Assembly: GCF_947503465.1 (NCBI RefSeq)
Contig: NZ_CANNDN010000001.1
Span: 1,798,001 to 1,862,000 of the forward strand
Source of the DNA: an uncultured Tateyamaria sp.
Lineage (GTDB): Bacteria; Pseudomonadota; Alphaproteobacteria; Rhodobacterales; Rhodobacteraceae
Direction of reading: 5' to 3'
DNA: 64,000 nucleotides
Shown: piece by piece, positions 1 through 8,365 of the stretch
How positions within the stretch are numbered: position 1 is the stretch's first letter
Layout: each line of letters starts with the position of its first letter
The notes under the pieces: model-generated
Databases searched by the model: none
The model's input: only the letters and a program-made list of their open reading frames with translations
What the model was told of the DNA's origin: nothing
Position numbers and translations under genes: made by a program

Positions 1-1
1 C

Positions 2-919
2 GACTCCGCCGCCTACTTTGCAGACTCCGCCGCCCGCTTCACTGCTCACTCCGCCGCCGCAGCTGACGCTGATCTTTCAGAAAAGCAGTTGCTTGAGCGC
101 CCGGTCTGGTCAGGTGTGGATATTCCATCGGCACTGATTTCGGCACACGACATCTGGCTGACCTTTCTGAGCAGCGATGCCGATTGGGCGTTCTGGCACC
201 GCTGGTACAGTCAGATGTGGGAGGGCACGTTCCGCGACTGGGACCTTGCGATTGAAGTGGCGAAGCTGCCGGATGAGCTTTGGGAGGGCGAAGGTGCGTT
301 GGCGAAGGTTGCCGAGGCGATCCGGGAGATTGAGGCGCGCCAAGCCGAAAACATGTCTGACATCGAACCAGAACACGTACCGGTCGACAATGTTCTTCCA
401 CTCTTCGACCGCGCGCGTTTTGTTCAAGCGAGTATGACCGCAATGTCCGAAGCGGTTTCCCTGCGTCTTGAGGCATTTTCGTCGATGGCTCGACCGAACG
501 AGCGTATTCAGTTCGTTGAATCACTCAGCAACATGCCTGAAACGGCACAACGTATTTATGACATCCTCGAAAAGGGGCCATCAGTTCCAAATGCTGATAC
601 CGCCCTCGCGTTGGAAGTTGGACGGCTTCGGGCAGAAAACGAACAGCTTAAGCGGGATTTGAAATCGGCCCTCGCAAACATAGAGGAACTTCGCAAGAAG
701 CCTTGGTATGGAAAATCAGGCGCATTGTTCGCCGGGGGTATTTTGTCCGCAATCGGTTTGGCGCTGATGACGGTTTCCGATGACGAATTCAGTTTGGAGC
801 AGCGCTGGAAGGACAGCGTTGAAGAGTTGGAGTTCTTGGTGTCTCAGTTTCAGGGTGATGATCAAGTGATTGTCCCTGACGAGTTCCGTTTACGTTTTCC
901 AGACCTTGAAGATGAATAA
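2..919 (+). CDS. Unknown membrane-anchored protein with Ala-rich N-terminal repeats (5' end outside window)
   Basis: The frame is open to the left edge, so the true start lies outside. The first visible residues are an Ala/Ser-rich imperfect repeat (DSAAYFADSAARFTAHSAAA). Then comes a Trp-rich block (WYSQMWEGTFRDW, LPDELWEG) of a kind seen in other alphaproteobacterial hypothetical proteins, where a degenerate A/Y repeat region precedes a W-x-G-x-x-x-D-W segment; that comparison is from memory. A short coiled coil (about visible residues 200-232) leads to a single likely membrane helix (GGILSAIGLALMTV) and an acidic tail. No enzymatic motif is visible. A TTG at 89 could serve as an internal start but has no convincing ribosome site. 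I do not know its function. Confidence 0.7.
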   Translation, partial: DSAAYFADSAARFTAHSAAAADADLSEKQLLERPVWSGVDIPSALISAHDIWLTFLSSDADWAFWHRWYSQMWEGTFRDWDLAIEVAKLPDELWEGEGALAKVAEAIREIEARQAENMSDIEPEHVPVDNVLPLFDRARFVQASMTAMSEAVSLRLEAFSSMARPNERIQFVESLSNMPETAQRIYDILEKGPSVPNADTALALEVGRLRAENEQLKRDLKSALANIEELRKKPWYGKSGALFAGGILSAIGLALMTVSDDEFSLEQRWKDSVEELEFLVSQFQGDDQVIVPDEFRLRFPDLEDE

Positions 920-1170
920 ATCGAGTGAAGACGCCTCAAATGGTCTTCATATTGACTAGCCGCGCATCGGCAGGCCCTAGGCTGTCGATCCAACCTTTGT
1001 GCAGCAGCGCTTTATGGCTGCCAAGTACATCTTCCGTTTCACCTGTGTGCCAGGATCGGCCAAATCGACAGGCCGCGGGAGGGCCTGTCGATGCGCGGCG
1101 GCCTGCGGCCTTGATTCCGCGCCGGGGTGTGTAGAATGGCGGTTGGATCGGGTTATCGAATTTACACGGC

Positions 1171-1190
1171 GGGGTGGAACCCCACCCTAC
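1171..1190 (-). repeat. REP-like hairpin with GTAG head
   Basis: Read on the minus strand this is GTAG followed by a palindrome, GGTGGGG-TTC-CACCCC with slight imperfection. It has the same layout as the element 50 bp downstream and the one at 56385. A GTAG head followed by a palindrome is the described form of REP elements served by RAYT transposases; assignment to that class is inferred. Confidence 0.55.
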
Positions 1191-1241
1191 GGTCACATCT
1201 GCCGCGCGGGTCAGCGTTTCGGCGTTGATTGACAGCATTGC

Positions 1242-1266
1242 GGTGCGCAGTGAATGCGCACCCTAC
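1242..1266 (-). repeat. REP-like hairpin with GTAG head
   Basis: On the minus strand: GTAG, then arms GGTGCGCA and TGCGCACC around a 5-nt loop. The arms pair perfectly over 8 bp. The GTAG head is in the same orientation as in the copy at 1171-1190. Confidence 0.6.
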
Positions 1267-1322
1267 GGCCTGGGCGTTGGGGCGCGCGCCTTGACCAGGG
1301 CGGCGGGGGAACCTGCGCCTTT

Positions 1323-1389
1323 CCCTCTCGTGCATCGGCTGCGCCGATACCCTGTCGGGGGGGACGCGCGCCGCCTATGGCGGCACGCT
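1323..1389. repeat. GC-rich double-hairpin repeat, copy A
   Basis: It contains an ATCGGC/GCCGAT hairpin, then GACGCGCG followed by a second hairpin (GCCGCC-TAT-GGCGGC) and CACGCT. A closely similar stretch lies at 1617-1687, so the two copies bracket the entericidin-like gene; the second half alone recurs at 8191 and 8308. It ends at the stop codon of the minus-strand gene 1389-1514 and could act as its terminator, though no T-tract is present. Confidence 0.55.
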
Positions 1390-1514
1390 CAGATCGCCCG
1401 ATCCACCGCGTCTGCGGCGCGGGTGATGTCGCGGCCGAAGCCTTTGGCCGTTTCGCAAGCGGTCAGAGCCGTGGCGGCAAGGACGGCCATCAAGATCAGG
1501 CGGGTGCGGGTCAT
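1389..1514 (-). CDS. Entericidin A/B family small lipoprotein
   Basis: A 41-residue protein with a basic start (MTRTRLILM), a hydrophobic stretch and the lipobox LTAC at residues 17-20, then ETAKGFGRDITRAADAVDRAI. That C-terminal pattern (GxGxDI...AA..) is the hallmark of entericidin/EcnA-EcnB lipoproteins. After cleavage the mature peptide would be about 22 residues, membrane-anchored. A good ribosome site, GGAGAG, lies 6 nt before the ATG. In enterobacteria EcnA and EcnB form an antidote-toxin pair; only one such gene is seen here. It is bracketed by two copies of a GC-rich repeat. Codon use is strongly G/C-ending, which supports this strand. Confidence 0.85.
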   Translation of the reverse strand: MTRTRLILMAVLAATALTACETAKGFGRDITRAADAVDRAI

Positions 1515-1616
1515 GTCTGCTCTCCGATCATTTTGCACAAGGTCATAGCCAGACGGGCGCGACTGGTCAAATGTCGGGGCGGTGGATCGGCGGTGTAGCG
1601 CATTTTCCGACGCTGG

Positions 1617-1687
1617 CCCCTCTCGCGCATCGGCTACCCCGATACTCTGCCGGGGCGACGCGCGCAGCCCCTTTGGGGCCGCGCGCT
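1617..1687. repeat. GC-rich double-hairpin repeat, copy B
   Basis: It has the same order of parts as copy A at 1323: CTCTCGCGCATCGG, a small hairpin, CGGGGCGACGCGCG, then the hairpin GCCCC-TTT-GGGGC. It lies upstream of the lipoprotein gene at 1777. Confidence 0.55.
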
Positions 1688-1776
1688 GGTTCGTGAATTG
1701 CCCTTGTGCCCGGTTTCCGGCATATTACCTGCACATCAGAGCGGGCAAACCCGCCAGAGCAGAGGCGAGCGGAGAT

Positions 1777-2136
1777 ATGACATTCTCTAAGACATTGATT
1801 GCCGGGGCGGCGGCGCTGGGGCTGACCGCATGTGGCGGCGGGACGTCCTATTCAAGCCAGCGGGCCGTGGCGGCCGCACCGGTCCTGTTTGCGACCGGTC
1901 CCATCTATTCCGCGTGCCGCGGCGCGGGCCGGTCACAGGCCAGCCGGGCGCGCTGTGGCTGTGTGCAGGCGGTGGCGAACCAGTCGCTGACCAGCAGTGA
2001 CCAGAACCGGGGCGCAGGGTTCTTCAGCAACCCGCAGCAGGCCCAGGAGGTGCGCCAGTCCGACCGCGCCATCGACGAACGGTTCTGGACCCGCTGGAAG
2101 GACTACAGCGACAGCGCAGCCCGGCAATGCACCTGA
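1777..2136 (+). CDS. Conserved small lipoprotein
   Basis: A 119-residue protein with a lipoprotein signal: basic start, hydrophobic core and lipobox LTAC, followed by GGGTSYSS. The mature part has two cysteine sites (YSACRGAGR and ARCGCVQAVANQSL) and ends in ERFWTRWKDYSDSAARQC. From memory this pattern recurs in Rhodobacterales proteins that databases sometimes label arginine transporter, with no transporter-like feature to justify the name. The ATG at 1777 is preferred to longer upstream frames because GGAG sits 5 nt before it and the signal sequence begins there. Four cysteines remain after the lipid cysteine, so disulfides are possible in the periplasm. Function unknown. Confidence 0.8.
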   Translation: MTFSKTLIAGAAALGLTACGGGTSYSSQRAVAAAPVLFATGPIYSACRGAGRSQASRARCGCVQAVANQSLTSSDQNRGAGFFSNPQQAQEVRQSDRAIDERFWTRWKDYSDSAARQCT

Positions 2137-2137
2137 G

Positions 2138-2719
2138 CTAGAGGTCCTTGATCCAGAATTGCAGGGGCTTTTCCGTCTCGGCCCCCTGGTCGACATCCTT
2201 CCAGGAGAAATGCGCGATCACGCCCGGCATGCGTTTGTATCCGCGTCCTTCCCAGAACGGTTCGAGCGACCGGTAGGCCGTCGGGCGCATCGGATGATCC
2301 GGCGGGCGCACCACCGAGGCAAAGCACATCTGGGTGTAGCCAAGCGACCAGGCGTGCGCCTCGCGCGCGTCGAAGAAGGCGTGTCCGACCCCCTGCCCCC
2401 GGAACCGGGGCAACAGGACGCTTTCGCCGCAGTAAAAGCACGTATCGATGTTGATCGTCGTGCCCGCGAAGGCCGCAAAGAACGCATCCGCGTGTTCCGA
2501 GAGCGGCGCCGCGGTTGCGGCCCCCACCATCCAGTCGCCGTCATAGACGGCCGCGATGATGGCCCGGCTGCTTTGTTCGTAGACTTCGAGGTAGCGCCGT
2601 TCGTAGTTGAAATCGCCCTCGTACAGATAGGGCCAATCCCGAAACACCGCCAGCCGCAGCCTGGCCACATCATCCAACGCATCCGTGATGTCCGGGCCAG
2701 TCAGCAGGTCGACCTTCAT
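2138..2719 (-). CDS. GNAT family N-acetyltransferase
   Basis: A 193-residue protein with the acetyl-CoA binding motif of GNAT enzymes, LPRFRGQGVGHAFFDARE (about residues 103-120), after the strand INIDTCFYCGESVL. The substrate cannot be told from sequence. It is the last gene of a minus-strand run and overlaps the preceding NTF2-like gene by 4 nt (ATGA), so the two are probably translated together. Its stop lies 2 nt from that of the convergent lipoprotein gene. Confidence 0.85.
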   Translation of the reverse strand: MKVDLLTGPDITDALDDVARLRLAVFRDWPYLYEGDFNYERRYLEVYEQSSRAIIAAVYDGDWMVGAATAAPLSEHADAFFAAFAGTTINIDTCFYCGESVLLPRFRGQGVGHAFFDAREAHAWSLGYTQMCFASVVRPPDHPMRPTAYRSLEPFWEGRGYKRMPGVIAHFSWKDVDQGAETEKPLQFWIKDL

Positions 2720-3108
2720 CGGCGAACCTGTCTGATCCAGTCGGCGAGGTTGTAATAGGTCGTCACCCGCGCGATTTTCCCGTCCCGGATGTCAAAGAAG
2801 GAGCCGGCGGGCAGGCGGTATGTCTGCCCCGAGGCATCGGGCAATCCTGCGTCGGTTTCCAGGTAGGTGCCGTTCACGATGTATTCGGCGGCGGCGCGCT
2901 GTGCGTCCTGGGACACCAGAACAACCATATCCGTCAGCGCTTCGGCATAGCAGCGGTTCATATGCGTGCAAAAGGCCCGGAACTGGTCCTTGCCCCTGCG
3001 TATGCCGCCCTCGTTCACATGGTGGGCCACATCGTCGGTCAGGCAGGCCAGCATCCCGTCCACATCGCCGGTGTTGAAGGCCTCGAAATACGCGGTCACG
3101 ATCTGCAT
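2716..3108 (-). CDS. SnoaL/NTF2-like ketosteroid-isomerase-fold protein
   Basis: A 130-residue protein with a single NTF2-like fold: MQIVTAYFEAFNTGDVDGML at the start is the classic SnoaL-like opening, and the end carries FFDIRDGKIARVTTYYNLADW. Such proteins are isomerases, hydratases or binding modules; nothing here fixes the ligand. The ATG at 3108 overlaps the stop of the upstream phosphatase gene by one base (TGATG), which decides the start against a longer frame. It overlaps the downstream GNAT gene by 4 nt. Confidence 0.85.
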   Translation of the reverse strand: MQIVTAYFEAFNTGDVDGMLACLTDDVAHHVNEGGIRRGKDQFRAFCTHMNRCYAEALTDMVVLVSQDAQRAAAEYIVNGTYLETDAGLPDASGQTYRLPAGSFFDIRDGKIARVTTYYNLADWIRQVRR

Positions 3109-3569
3109 CAGGCGGTGTCCCTGGCGGCGCCCCACCTGTCGGTAAGGCGGGTGATGATCTGGTCGCGCGCGGCGCGGTAGCTTTCCAGCTTGGCCTCGCG
3201 GGTTTCGCCCAGCCCCGTTGGATCAAGGATGGGCCAGTATTCCACCTCAAGGTGATAATAGCGGGTCAACTCGAGCGCGCGGCGCTGGCTGGCGGGGCTG
3301 AGCGCCACCACCAGGTCAAAGGACGACAGGTCGTCCCCCCACTCCTCCATCTCGTCAAAGCTGCGCGAGCGGTGGCGGCTCAGCTCGACGCCCAGTTCCT
3401 GGCAGACCGCGATGGAAAAGCCGTCGATCTCCATGTCGTTCTTGACGCCCACGGACTGGACATAGGTGCCGGTGCCGTAGAACTTCTTCATGATCCCTTC
3501 GGCCATGGGGGACCGCACCGCGTTGTGATCGCAGCAAAACAGGATGGATTGCGGCAGCGCTTGCGTCAT
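3108..3569 (-). CDS. Low-molecular-weight protein phosphatase family
   Basis: A 153-residue protein with the CX5R phosphatase loop at residues 13-19 (FCCDHNAVRSPMAEG) and a C-terminal DPTG that would supply the general-acid aspartate. This fold includes tyrosine phosphatases and arsenate reductases. No arsenic genes are nearby and the second resolving cysteines of ArsC are not evident, so phosphatase is the likelier call. It directly abuts the UPF0262 gene upstream; this murA-hisD-UPF0262-phosphatase order is familiar in alphaproteobacteria. Confidence 0.88.
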   Translation of the reverse strand: MTQALPQSILFCCDHNAVRSPMAEGIMKKFYGTGTYVQSVGVKNDMEIDGFSIAVCQELGVELSRHRSRSFDEMEEWGDDLSSFDLVVALSPASQRRALELTRYYHLEVEYWPILDPTGLGETREAKLESYRAARDQIITRLTDRWGAARDTA

Positions 3570-4049
3570 CTATCCCCCGAAATGCAGCACACAGATCAAG
3601 GTAAAGAGGCGGCGGGCGGTGTCGGTGTCGACCTCGGCCTTGCCCTCCAGCCGCTCTTGCAGCACCCGGCTGCCCTCGTTGTGGATGCCGCGGCGGGCCA
3701 TGTCGATGGTTTCGATCTGGCTGGGCGGCAGCTTCTTGACCGCTTCGAAATAGCTTTCGCAGATCTGGAAATAGTCCTTCACCACCTGACGGAAGGGCCC
3801 AAGGGACAGATGAAACTCGGCGGCCTTTTCGTCCGCCTCGGTCGCAACATCAAACACAAGGCGCTTGTCGCGGATCGACAGGCCCACGTGATAGGGCCCC
3901 GCAGGCACGGGGCGGTCGTCGCGCGACGGCAGGACAAAGGTGTTGTCCTCAAGCAGGTCAAACATCGCCACCTTGCGCTCCTGCTCGATCTCGGGCGTGG
4001 GCGGGGGCAGGTTGGCATCGTCCAGGGTGATGCGGGCAATACGGGTCAT
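3570..4049 (-). CDS. UPF0262 family protein
   Basis: A 159-residue protein beginning MTRIARITLDDANLPPPTPE, the usual opening of UPF0262, with the family's conserved FHLSLGPFRQVVKDYFQICESYFEAV and IETIDMARRGIHNEGSRVLQERL blocks. The start is placed at 4049 because family members begin at this residue; a longer frame begins 13 codons upstream. Its biochemical role is not known. It lies between hisD and the phosphatase gene on the same strand. Confidence 0.88.
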   Translation of the reverse strand: MTRIARITLDDANLPPPTPEIEQERKVAMFDLLEDNTFVLPSRDDRPVPAGPYHVGLSIRDKRLVFDVATEADEKAAEFHLSLGPFRQVVKDYFQICESYFEAVKKLPPSQIETIDMARRGIHNEGSRVLQERLEGKAEVDTDTARRLFTLICVLHFGG

Positions 4050-4154
4050 GGCAACAAGGGCCTTTGGCAACGAAACAATGTTGCGCAATGCTTAGGGGCT
4101 GGCGCAGGGCAACACAATGCTGCGCGCCGGTTTTCTGGGCGCAGGCGCCCCCAT

Positions 4155-4200
4155 TTCTTCCGGCCGGAAATATCCCGGGGGTCCGGGGGCTGGCCCCCGG
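4155..4200 (-). repeat. Hairpin plus conserved tail after hisD (copy 1)
   Basis: Reading on the minus strand just past the hisD stop: a perfect hairpin, CCGGGGG-CCAG-CCCCCGG, then ACCCCCGGGATATTTCCGG and a GAAGAA ending. The same arrangement follows phnK at 18972. It probably acts as a terminator or 3'-end stabiliser. Confidence 0.65.
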
Positions 4201-4202
4201 TC

Positions 4203-5504
4203 CTACCCGTTCAGCTTGCGCAGACGGGCGGTCACGGACAGGCCGTGTGCCTCGAGGCTTTCGGACGCGGCCAGCCGTTCGGCCCCGGGCCCGATGGCGC
4301 GCAGGGCATCCGGGGTCATCCGGGCCAAGGTCGTGCGCTTCACGAAATCCATGACCGACAGGCCGGAGGAGAACCGGGCCGAGCGGGCGGTGGGCAGGAC
4401 ATGATTGGGGCCGCCGATATAGTCGCCAATCGCTTCGGGCGTCCACGGCCCGAGAAAGATCGCGCCCGCGTGGGTGATCCGCTCGGACAGGCGCACGGGA
4501 TCGGCGACGCACAGTTCCAGATGTTCGGGTGCGATGCGGTCCGTCAGGGTCGCGGCGACGTCCAGATCCGGCACCGTGATGATCGCACCGAAGTCACGCC
4601 AGCTGGCCCCGGCGATGGCACGCCGTTCGAGGGTTTCGAGGCGCGCCTCCACCGCCTGTGCCACGGCGCGGCCAAAGGCGGGATCGGTGGTGATCAGCAG
4701 CGATTGCGCGCTTTTGTCATGTTCGGCCTGGCTGAGCAGGTCAAGGGCGATCCAATCCGGGTCGTTGTCCGCATCGGCGATGACCAGGATTTCGGACGGA
4801 CCGGCAATCATGTCGATGCCCACCTTGCCAAAGACGCGCCGTTTCGCGGCCGCGACAAAGGCGTTGCCGGGGCCGGTGATCTTGTCCACCGGCCGGATCG
4901 TATCCGTGCCATAGGCCAGCGCCGCCACCGCTTGCGCCCCGCCGATGCGGTAGATTTCGTCGACGCCCGAGATTTGAGCCGCCAACAGCACCAGCGGGTT
5001 GATCACCCCGTCCGGGGTGGGCACGGTGATGGCAAGACGGCCAACGCCCGCGACCTTGGCTGGAATTGCATTCATCAGCACCGAGGACGGATAGCTGGCC
5101 AGCCCGCCCGGCACATAGAGCCCCGCCGCAGACACCGGCGTCCAGCGCCAGCCCAGCGTCGCGCCCGCATCATCCGTCCATTGCGCATCTTCCGGCAACT
5201 GCCGCGTGTGATAGGCGCGGATGCGCGCCGCGGCCAGTTCAAGGGCTGCGCGGTCCTCGGCGCTGACCTTGGTGGTGGCTTGCGCGACTTCGTCGGCAGT
5301 GATGCGCAACGTGTCCGGGGTCAAACTGATCCGGTCGAACCTCTTGGTCAGGTCGATGACCGCCGCGTCCCCCCGTGCCCGCACATCGGCGATGATCTCG
5401 GCCACGGCGGCATCCACATCCGGGCTGTCTTCGCGCTTGGCAGTCAGCAGGGCCGCGAATTGGGCTTCGAAATCGGCGTCGGAATGGTCGAGGAACTGGG
5501 GCAT
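4203..5504 (-). CDS. hisD: Histidinol dehydrogenase
   Basis: A 433-residue enzyme catalysing the last two NAD-dependent oxidations from L-histidinol to L-histidine in the cytoplasm. It shows the full HisD pattern: YVPGG near residue 130, the GPGNAFVAAAKR segment, the metal-site region IAGPSEILV and SQAEHD, the catalytic IAPEHLEL (Glu-His pair) and the late GPWTPEAIGDYIGGPNHVLPT. Length is normal. The start at 5504 is chosen over the ATG six bases upstream because GGAG lies 8 nt before it but only 2 nt before the other. The other his genes are not in the window. A hairpin follows its stop. Confidence 0.96.
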   Translation of the reverse strand: MPQFLDHSDADFEAQFAALLTAKREDSPDVDAAVAEIIADVRARGDAAVIDLTKRFDRISLTPDTLRITADEVAQATTKVSAEDRAALELAAARIRAYHTRQLPEDAQWTDDAGATLGWRWTPVSAAGLYVPGGLASYPSSVLMNAIPAKVAGVGRLAITVPTPDGVINPLVLLAAQISGVDEIYRIGGAQAVAALAYGTDTIRPVDKITGPGNAFVAAAKRRVFGKVGIDMIAGPSEILVIADADNDPDWIALDLLSQAEHDKSAQSLLITTDPAFGRAVAQAVEARLETLERRAIAGASWRDFGAIITVPDLDVAATLTDRIAPEHLELCVADPVRLSERITHAGAIFLGPWTPEAIGDYIGGPNHVLPTARSARFSSGLSVMDFVKRTTLARMTPDALRAIGPGAERLAASESLEAHGLSVTARLRKLNG

Positions 5505-5597
5505 TGGCATTTCTCCGTCTGTCGGGGACATAGCGGGCCGGCGAGGGGGTCTCAAGGCGGCGATGCACAAGGTGCAGTTCTGTGCGCGCCGCCTGCG

Positions 5598-6104
5598 TCA
5601 GGGCGTTGCAAGGATGCGGATCATGATCAGGTCATCCTCGAACCCGTCGGCACCGGCAATCGCGTTGGGTATCTTTCCGGCCAGTTCAAATCCGTGGCGC
5701 GTGTACAGGGCGATCGCGGGCGCGTTTTCCACGTAGACCGACAGTTCCAGTTGCCAGATGCCCAGCCCTTGCGCGGCGTCCAGAACCGCCATCAGCAGCC
5801 TGTCCGCAATCCCTTGACCGCGGGCGCCGGGCACCACGTAGAGCGGTCCGATTTCTCCGCGATGCGCGGCGCGCGGCACGCCATGGCGGTTCAGGCCGAT
5901 CAGGCCAACAGGGACGTCGTCCAGATAGGCCAGAAACCGGTCGCCATTGGACAGCCGCACGGCATCCTCTTCGACGGGCACTGCCGCCGCTTCCTCGGCC
6001 GAGACGATAAAGGCCTGCGGATGCCGCATGATCCCATCCATCCGCAAAGCGCGCCAGATATGGACATCGTCCGGCGTCGCCGCGCGGATCAGCGGGTCAG
6101 TCAT
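5598..6104 (-). CDS. GNAT family N-acetyltransferase
   Basis: A 168-residue protein with the GNAT acetyl-CoA loop GARGQGIADRLLMAVLDAA (about residues 94-112) followed by LELSVYVENAPAIALYTRHGFELAG, the usual C-terminal end of the fold. It resembles RimI/YjaB-like acetyltransferases in layout, but the substrate is unknown. It overlaps the DUF2948 gene by 8 nt and precedes hisD, so it belongs to the murA-led operon. Confidence 0.87.
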   Translation of the reverse strand: MTDPLIRAATPDDVHIWRALRMDGIMRHPQAFIVSAEEAAAVPVEEDAVRLSNGDRFLAYLDDVPVGLIGLNRHGVPRAAHRGEIGPLYVVPGARGQGIADRLLMAVLDAAQGLGIWQLELSVYVENAPAIALYTRHGFELAGKIPNAIAGADGFEDDLIMIRILATP

Positions 6105-6564
6105 CGTGCTTTGGCACGGATTTCGAAGGGGCCACGTAGGGTTTCGTCACGTCCTTGAGCGTCGCCTCGATCGCCTCGACCGACAGGCGGATCGCGCCGT
6201 CGCCTGCCAGCGTCAGCAGGATGTCCCCTGCCCCGTCCGCGCCCGCCTCGAACGTGACGGACAAGAGCGACAGGATCACGTCCCTGTCGGACCGGTCCAC
6301 GCCCTGCGTCGCGACCGCGAGCACCGTGTCAAAGGCGAGTACGGCCTGCACCCGTTCCGGCGCGTGGCGGCCCTTGCCCCCGTCTTCCCATCGAAAGCGG
6401 TTCAGCAGGAGGCCAAAGCGGCGCGCCTTGCGGTCCCAGGTCATTTCCGTGACCGGGAACACCGCATCCTGTACCAGCGACGAGATGATTTGCAGGTCAT
6501 CGCCGTCCAATGCACCCAGATTCAGCGGCGCCTCGCGCCCGTCTTCAAACCGTGCGTCTTCCAT
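6097..6564 (-). CDS. DUF2948 family protein
   Basis: A 155-residue protein matching the DUF2948 pattern: LNLGALDGDDLQIISSLVQD, then MTWDRKARRFGLLLNRFRWED, and a C-terminal IRLSVEAIEATLKDVTKPY. The family sits between murA and hisD in many alphaproteobacteria. The ATG at 6564 overlaps the murA stop by one base (TGATG), fixing the start and suggesting coupled translation. Function unknown. Confidence 0.88.
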   Translation of the reverse strand: MEDARFEDGREAPLNLGALDGDDLQIISSLVQDAVFPVTEMTWDRKARRFGLLLNRFRWEDGGKGRHAPERVQAVLAFDTVLAVATQGVDRSDRDVILSLLSVTFEAGADGAGDILLTLAGDGAIRLSVEAIEATLKDVTKPYVAPSKSVPKHDD

Positions 6565-7835
6565 CAATCCCCCGCGATCCGTTCGATATTGGCACCCACG
6601 CCCGACAGCTTGCGCACCACATGTTCATACCCGCGGTCCAGATGATAGACCCGTGCAACGCGCGTTTCGCCCGTCGCCGCCAGACCGGCAAGGATCAGGC
6701 TGACACTGGCGCGCAGGTCCGTCGCCATCACGGGCGCCCCTTTCAGCGTGTCAACACCTGTGACCGTTGCGGTACCGCCGTGCACTTCGATCTCGGCCCC
6801 CATGCGGACCAGTTCGGGCGCGTGCATGAACCGGTTTTCAAAGATTTTCTCTTCCAGCACCGAGGTGCCTTCGGCGGTGCAGAGCAGCGCCATCATCTGG
6901 GCCTGCAGGTCCGTGGGAAACCCCGGGAACGGTTCGGTTGTGACGTCCACCGCCCGGATCCGCCCGTTCTTGCGCGCGACCTTGAGGCCGTTTTCCGTTT
7001 CCGCGACGCTGATGCCGGCGGCGTCCAGCTTTTCGCAGAACGCGCCCACGAGGTCGATCCTGCCGCCCAGCAACTCGACCTCGCCGCCGCAGATGGCAGG
7101 GGCCAGCATATAGGTGCCCAATTCGATCCGGTCCGTGACCACCCGGTGGGTGGCGCCGTGCAGCCTGTCCACACCCTGGATGGTGATGGACGGCGTGCCA
7201 TCGCCCTCGATCTGTGCGCCCATGGCCCGCAGGCACGTGGCAAGGTCCACGATCTCGGGTTCGCGCGCGGCGTTGTTGATGACGGTCGTGCCCTTGGCAA
7301 GCGTCGCAGCCATCATGATGTTTTCGGTCGCCCCCACAGAGGCGAAGGGGAAATCGATCACCGCACCCTTCAGCGTGCCGCCGATCGCCCTGGCGTGCAG
7401 GTACCCGTCGCGCAGGTCGATCTCTGCCCCCATCTTGGCCAGCCCGTCGGTGTGGATATCCATGGGTCGCGCGCCGATGGCGCAGCCGCCGGGCAACGAC
7501 ACTTCGGCGTGCCCTTCGCGCGCGAGCAGGGGCCCGAGCACGAGGTTCGAGGCCCGCATCTTGCGCACAATGTCATAGTCAGCGCGGGTGTTGATGTCGC
7601 CGTGGGTCGACATCGCCAGCACCTTGCCGTCCTGCAACGACGTGACCTCGGCGCCCAGCGAGGCCAGCAGCTGTGTCATCGTCTTGATATCCGACAAACG
7701 CGGCGCATTGGTCAGCGTGAGCGGTTCATCACTGAGCAAGGTCGCCGGCATCAGCGTCAGGCACGCGTTCTTGGCCCCCGCAATCGGGATCTGTCCGTTG
7801 AGCGGTCCGCCGCCCTTGACCAGAATGCTATCCAT
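6564..7835 (-). CDS. murA: UDP-N-acetylglucosamine 1-carboxyvinyltransferase
   Basis: A 423-residue cytoplasmic enzyme that transfers enolpyruvate from PEP to UDP-GlcNAc, the first committed step of peptidoglycan synthesis and the target of fosfomycin. Lys22 and Asn23 (AGAKNACL) and the active-site cysteine in [13 protein letters not shown] are present, so the enzyme would be of the fosfomycin-sensitive type. The length is standard. Its start overlaps the end of the small upstream gene by 8 nt, and its stop overlaps the next gene's start. Confidence 0.97.
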   Translation of the reverse strand: MDSILVKGGGPLNGQIPIAGAKNACLTLMPATLLSDEPLTLTNAPRLSDIKTMTQLLASLGAEVTSLQDGKVLAMSTHGDINTRADYDIVRKMRASNLVLGPLLAREGHAEVSLPGGCAIGARPMDIHTDGLAKMGAEIDLRDGYLHARAIGGTLKGAVIDFPFASVGATENIMMAATLAKGTTVINNAAREPEIVDLATCLRAMGAQIEGDGTPSITIQGVDRLHGATHRVVTDRIELGTYMLAPAICGGEVELLGGRIDLVGAFCEKLDAAGISVAETENGLKVARKNGRIRAVDVTTEPFPGFPTDLQAQMMALLCTAEGTSVLEEKIFENRFMHAPELVRMGAEIEVHGGTATVTGVDTLKGAPVMATDLRASVSLILAGLAATGETRVARVYHLDRGYEHVVRKLSGVGANIERIAGD

Positions 7836-7977
7836 CGTCCTGCCCTTTCGGTTTTTCTGCCCCTCCGCGCGCGCGGGCCTGGGCCTTGCGCTTGGCCATA
7901 TTGGCCTTCAGCGCAGCTTTCAACCGCGCCTCCCGGTCTTCGGCGGCTTTCGATTTGGATGGGGGTTTCTCTGCCAT
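7828..7977 (-). CDS. Small highly charged protein upstream of murA
   Basis: A 49-residue Lys/Arg/Ala-rich protein, [20 protein letters not shown] followed by [20 protein letters not shown] and an acidic end. Its predicted helix is strongly basic, so it might bind nucleic acid or ribosomes; that is inference. It overlaps murA by 8 nt on the same strand, and short proteins like this precede murA in related genomes. Codon choice matches its neighbours. A longer frame upstream runs through a region without coding character. Confidence 0.65.
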   Translation of the reverse strand: MAEKPPSKSKAAEDREARLKAALKANMAKRKAQARARGGAEKPKGQDDG

Positions 7978-8061
7978 GGCGCTTCTGTAGCGCAGGGCGC
8001 ATTTGGCGTCCAGAATGGGCTTGCATGGGGGTGCATTTGGGTCTATCCCGCCGCGCACGGC

Positions 8062-8340
<279 letters not shown>

Positions 8341-8365
<25 letters not shown>

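Larger units (their letters stand above)
920..1388. other. Gap with REP-like hairpins and no convincing gene
   Basis: No open frame here has a start, codon bias and protein-like composition together. What it holds is two GTAG-headed hairpins on the minus strand (1171-1190 and 1242-1266) and the first copy of a GC-rich hairpin repeat (1323-1389), annotated separately. Confidence 0.6.

Noticed and set aside
3252-6158. A 968-codon plus-strand frame
   Set aside because: Antisense to hisD, UPF0262 and phosphatase genes, low-complexity Gly/Arg/His composition typical of GC-rich shadow frames.
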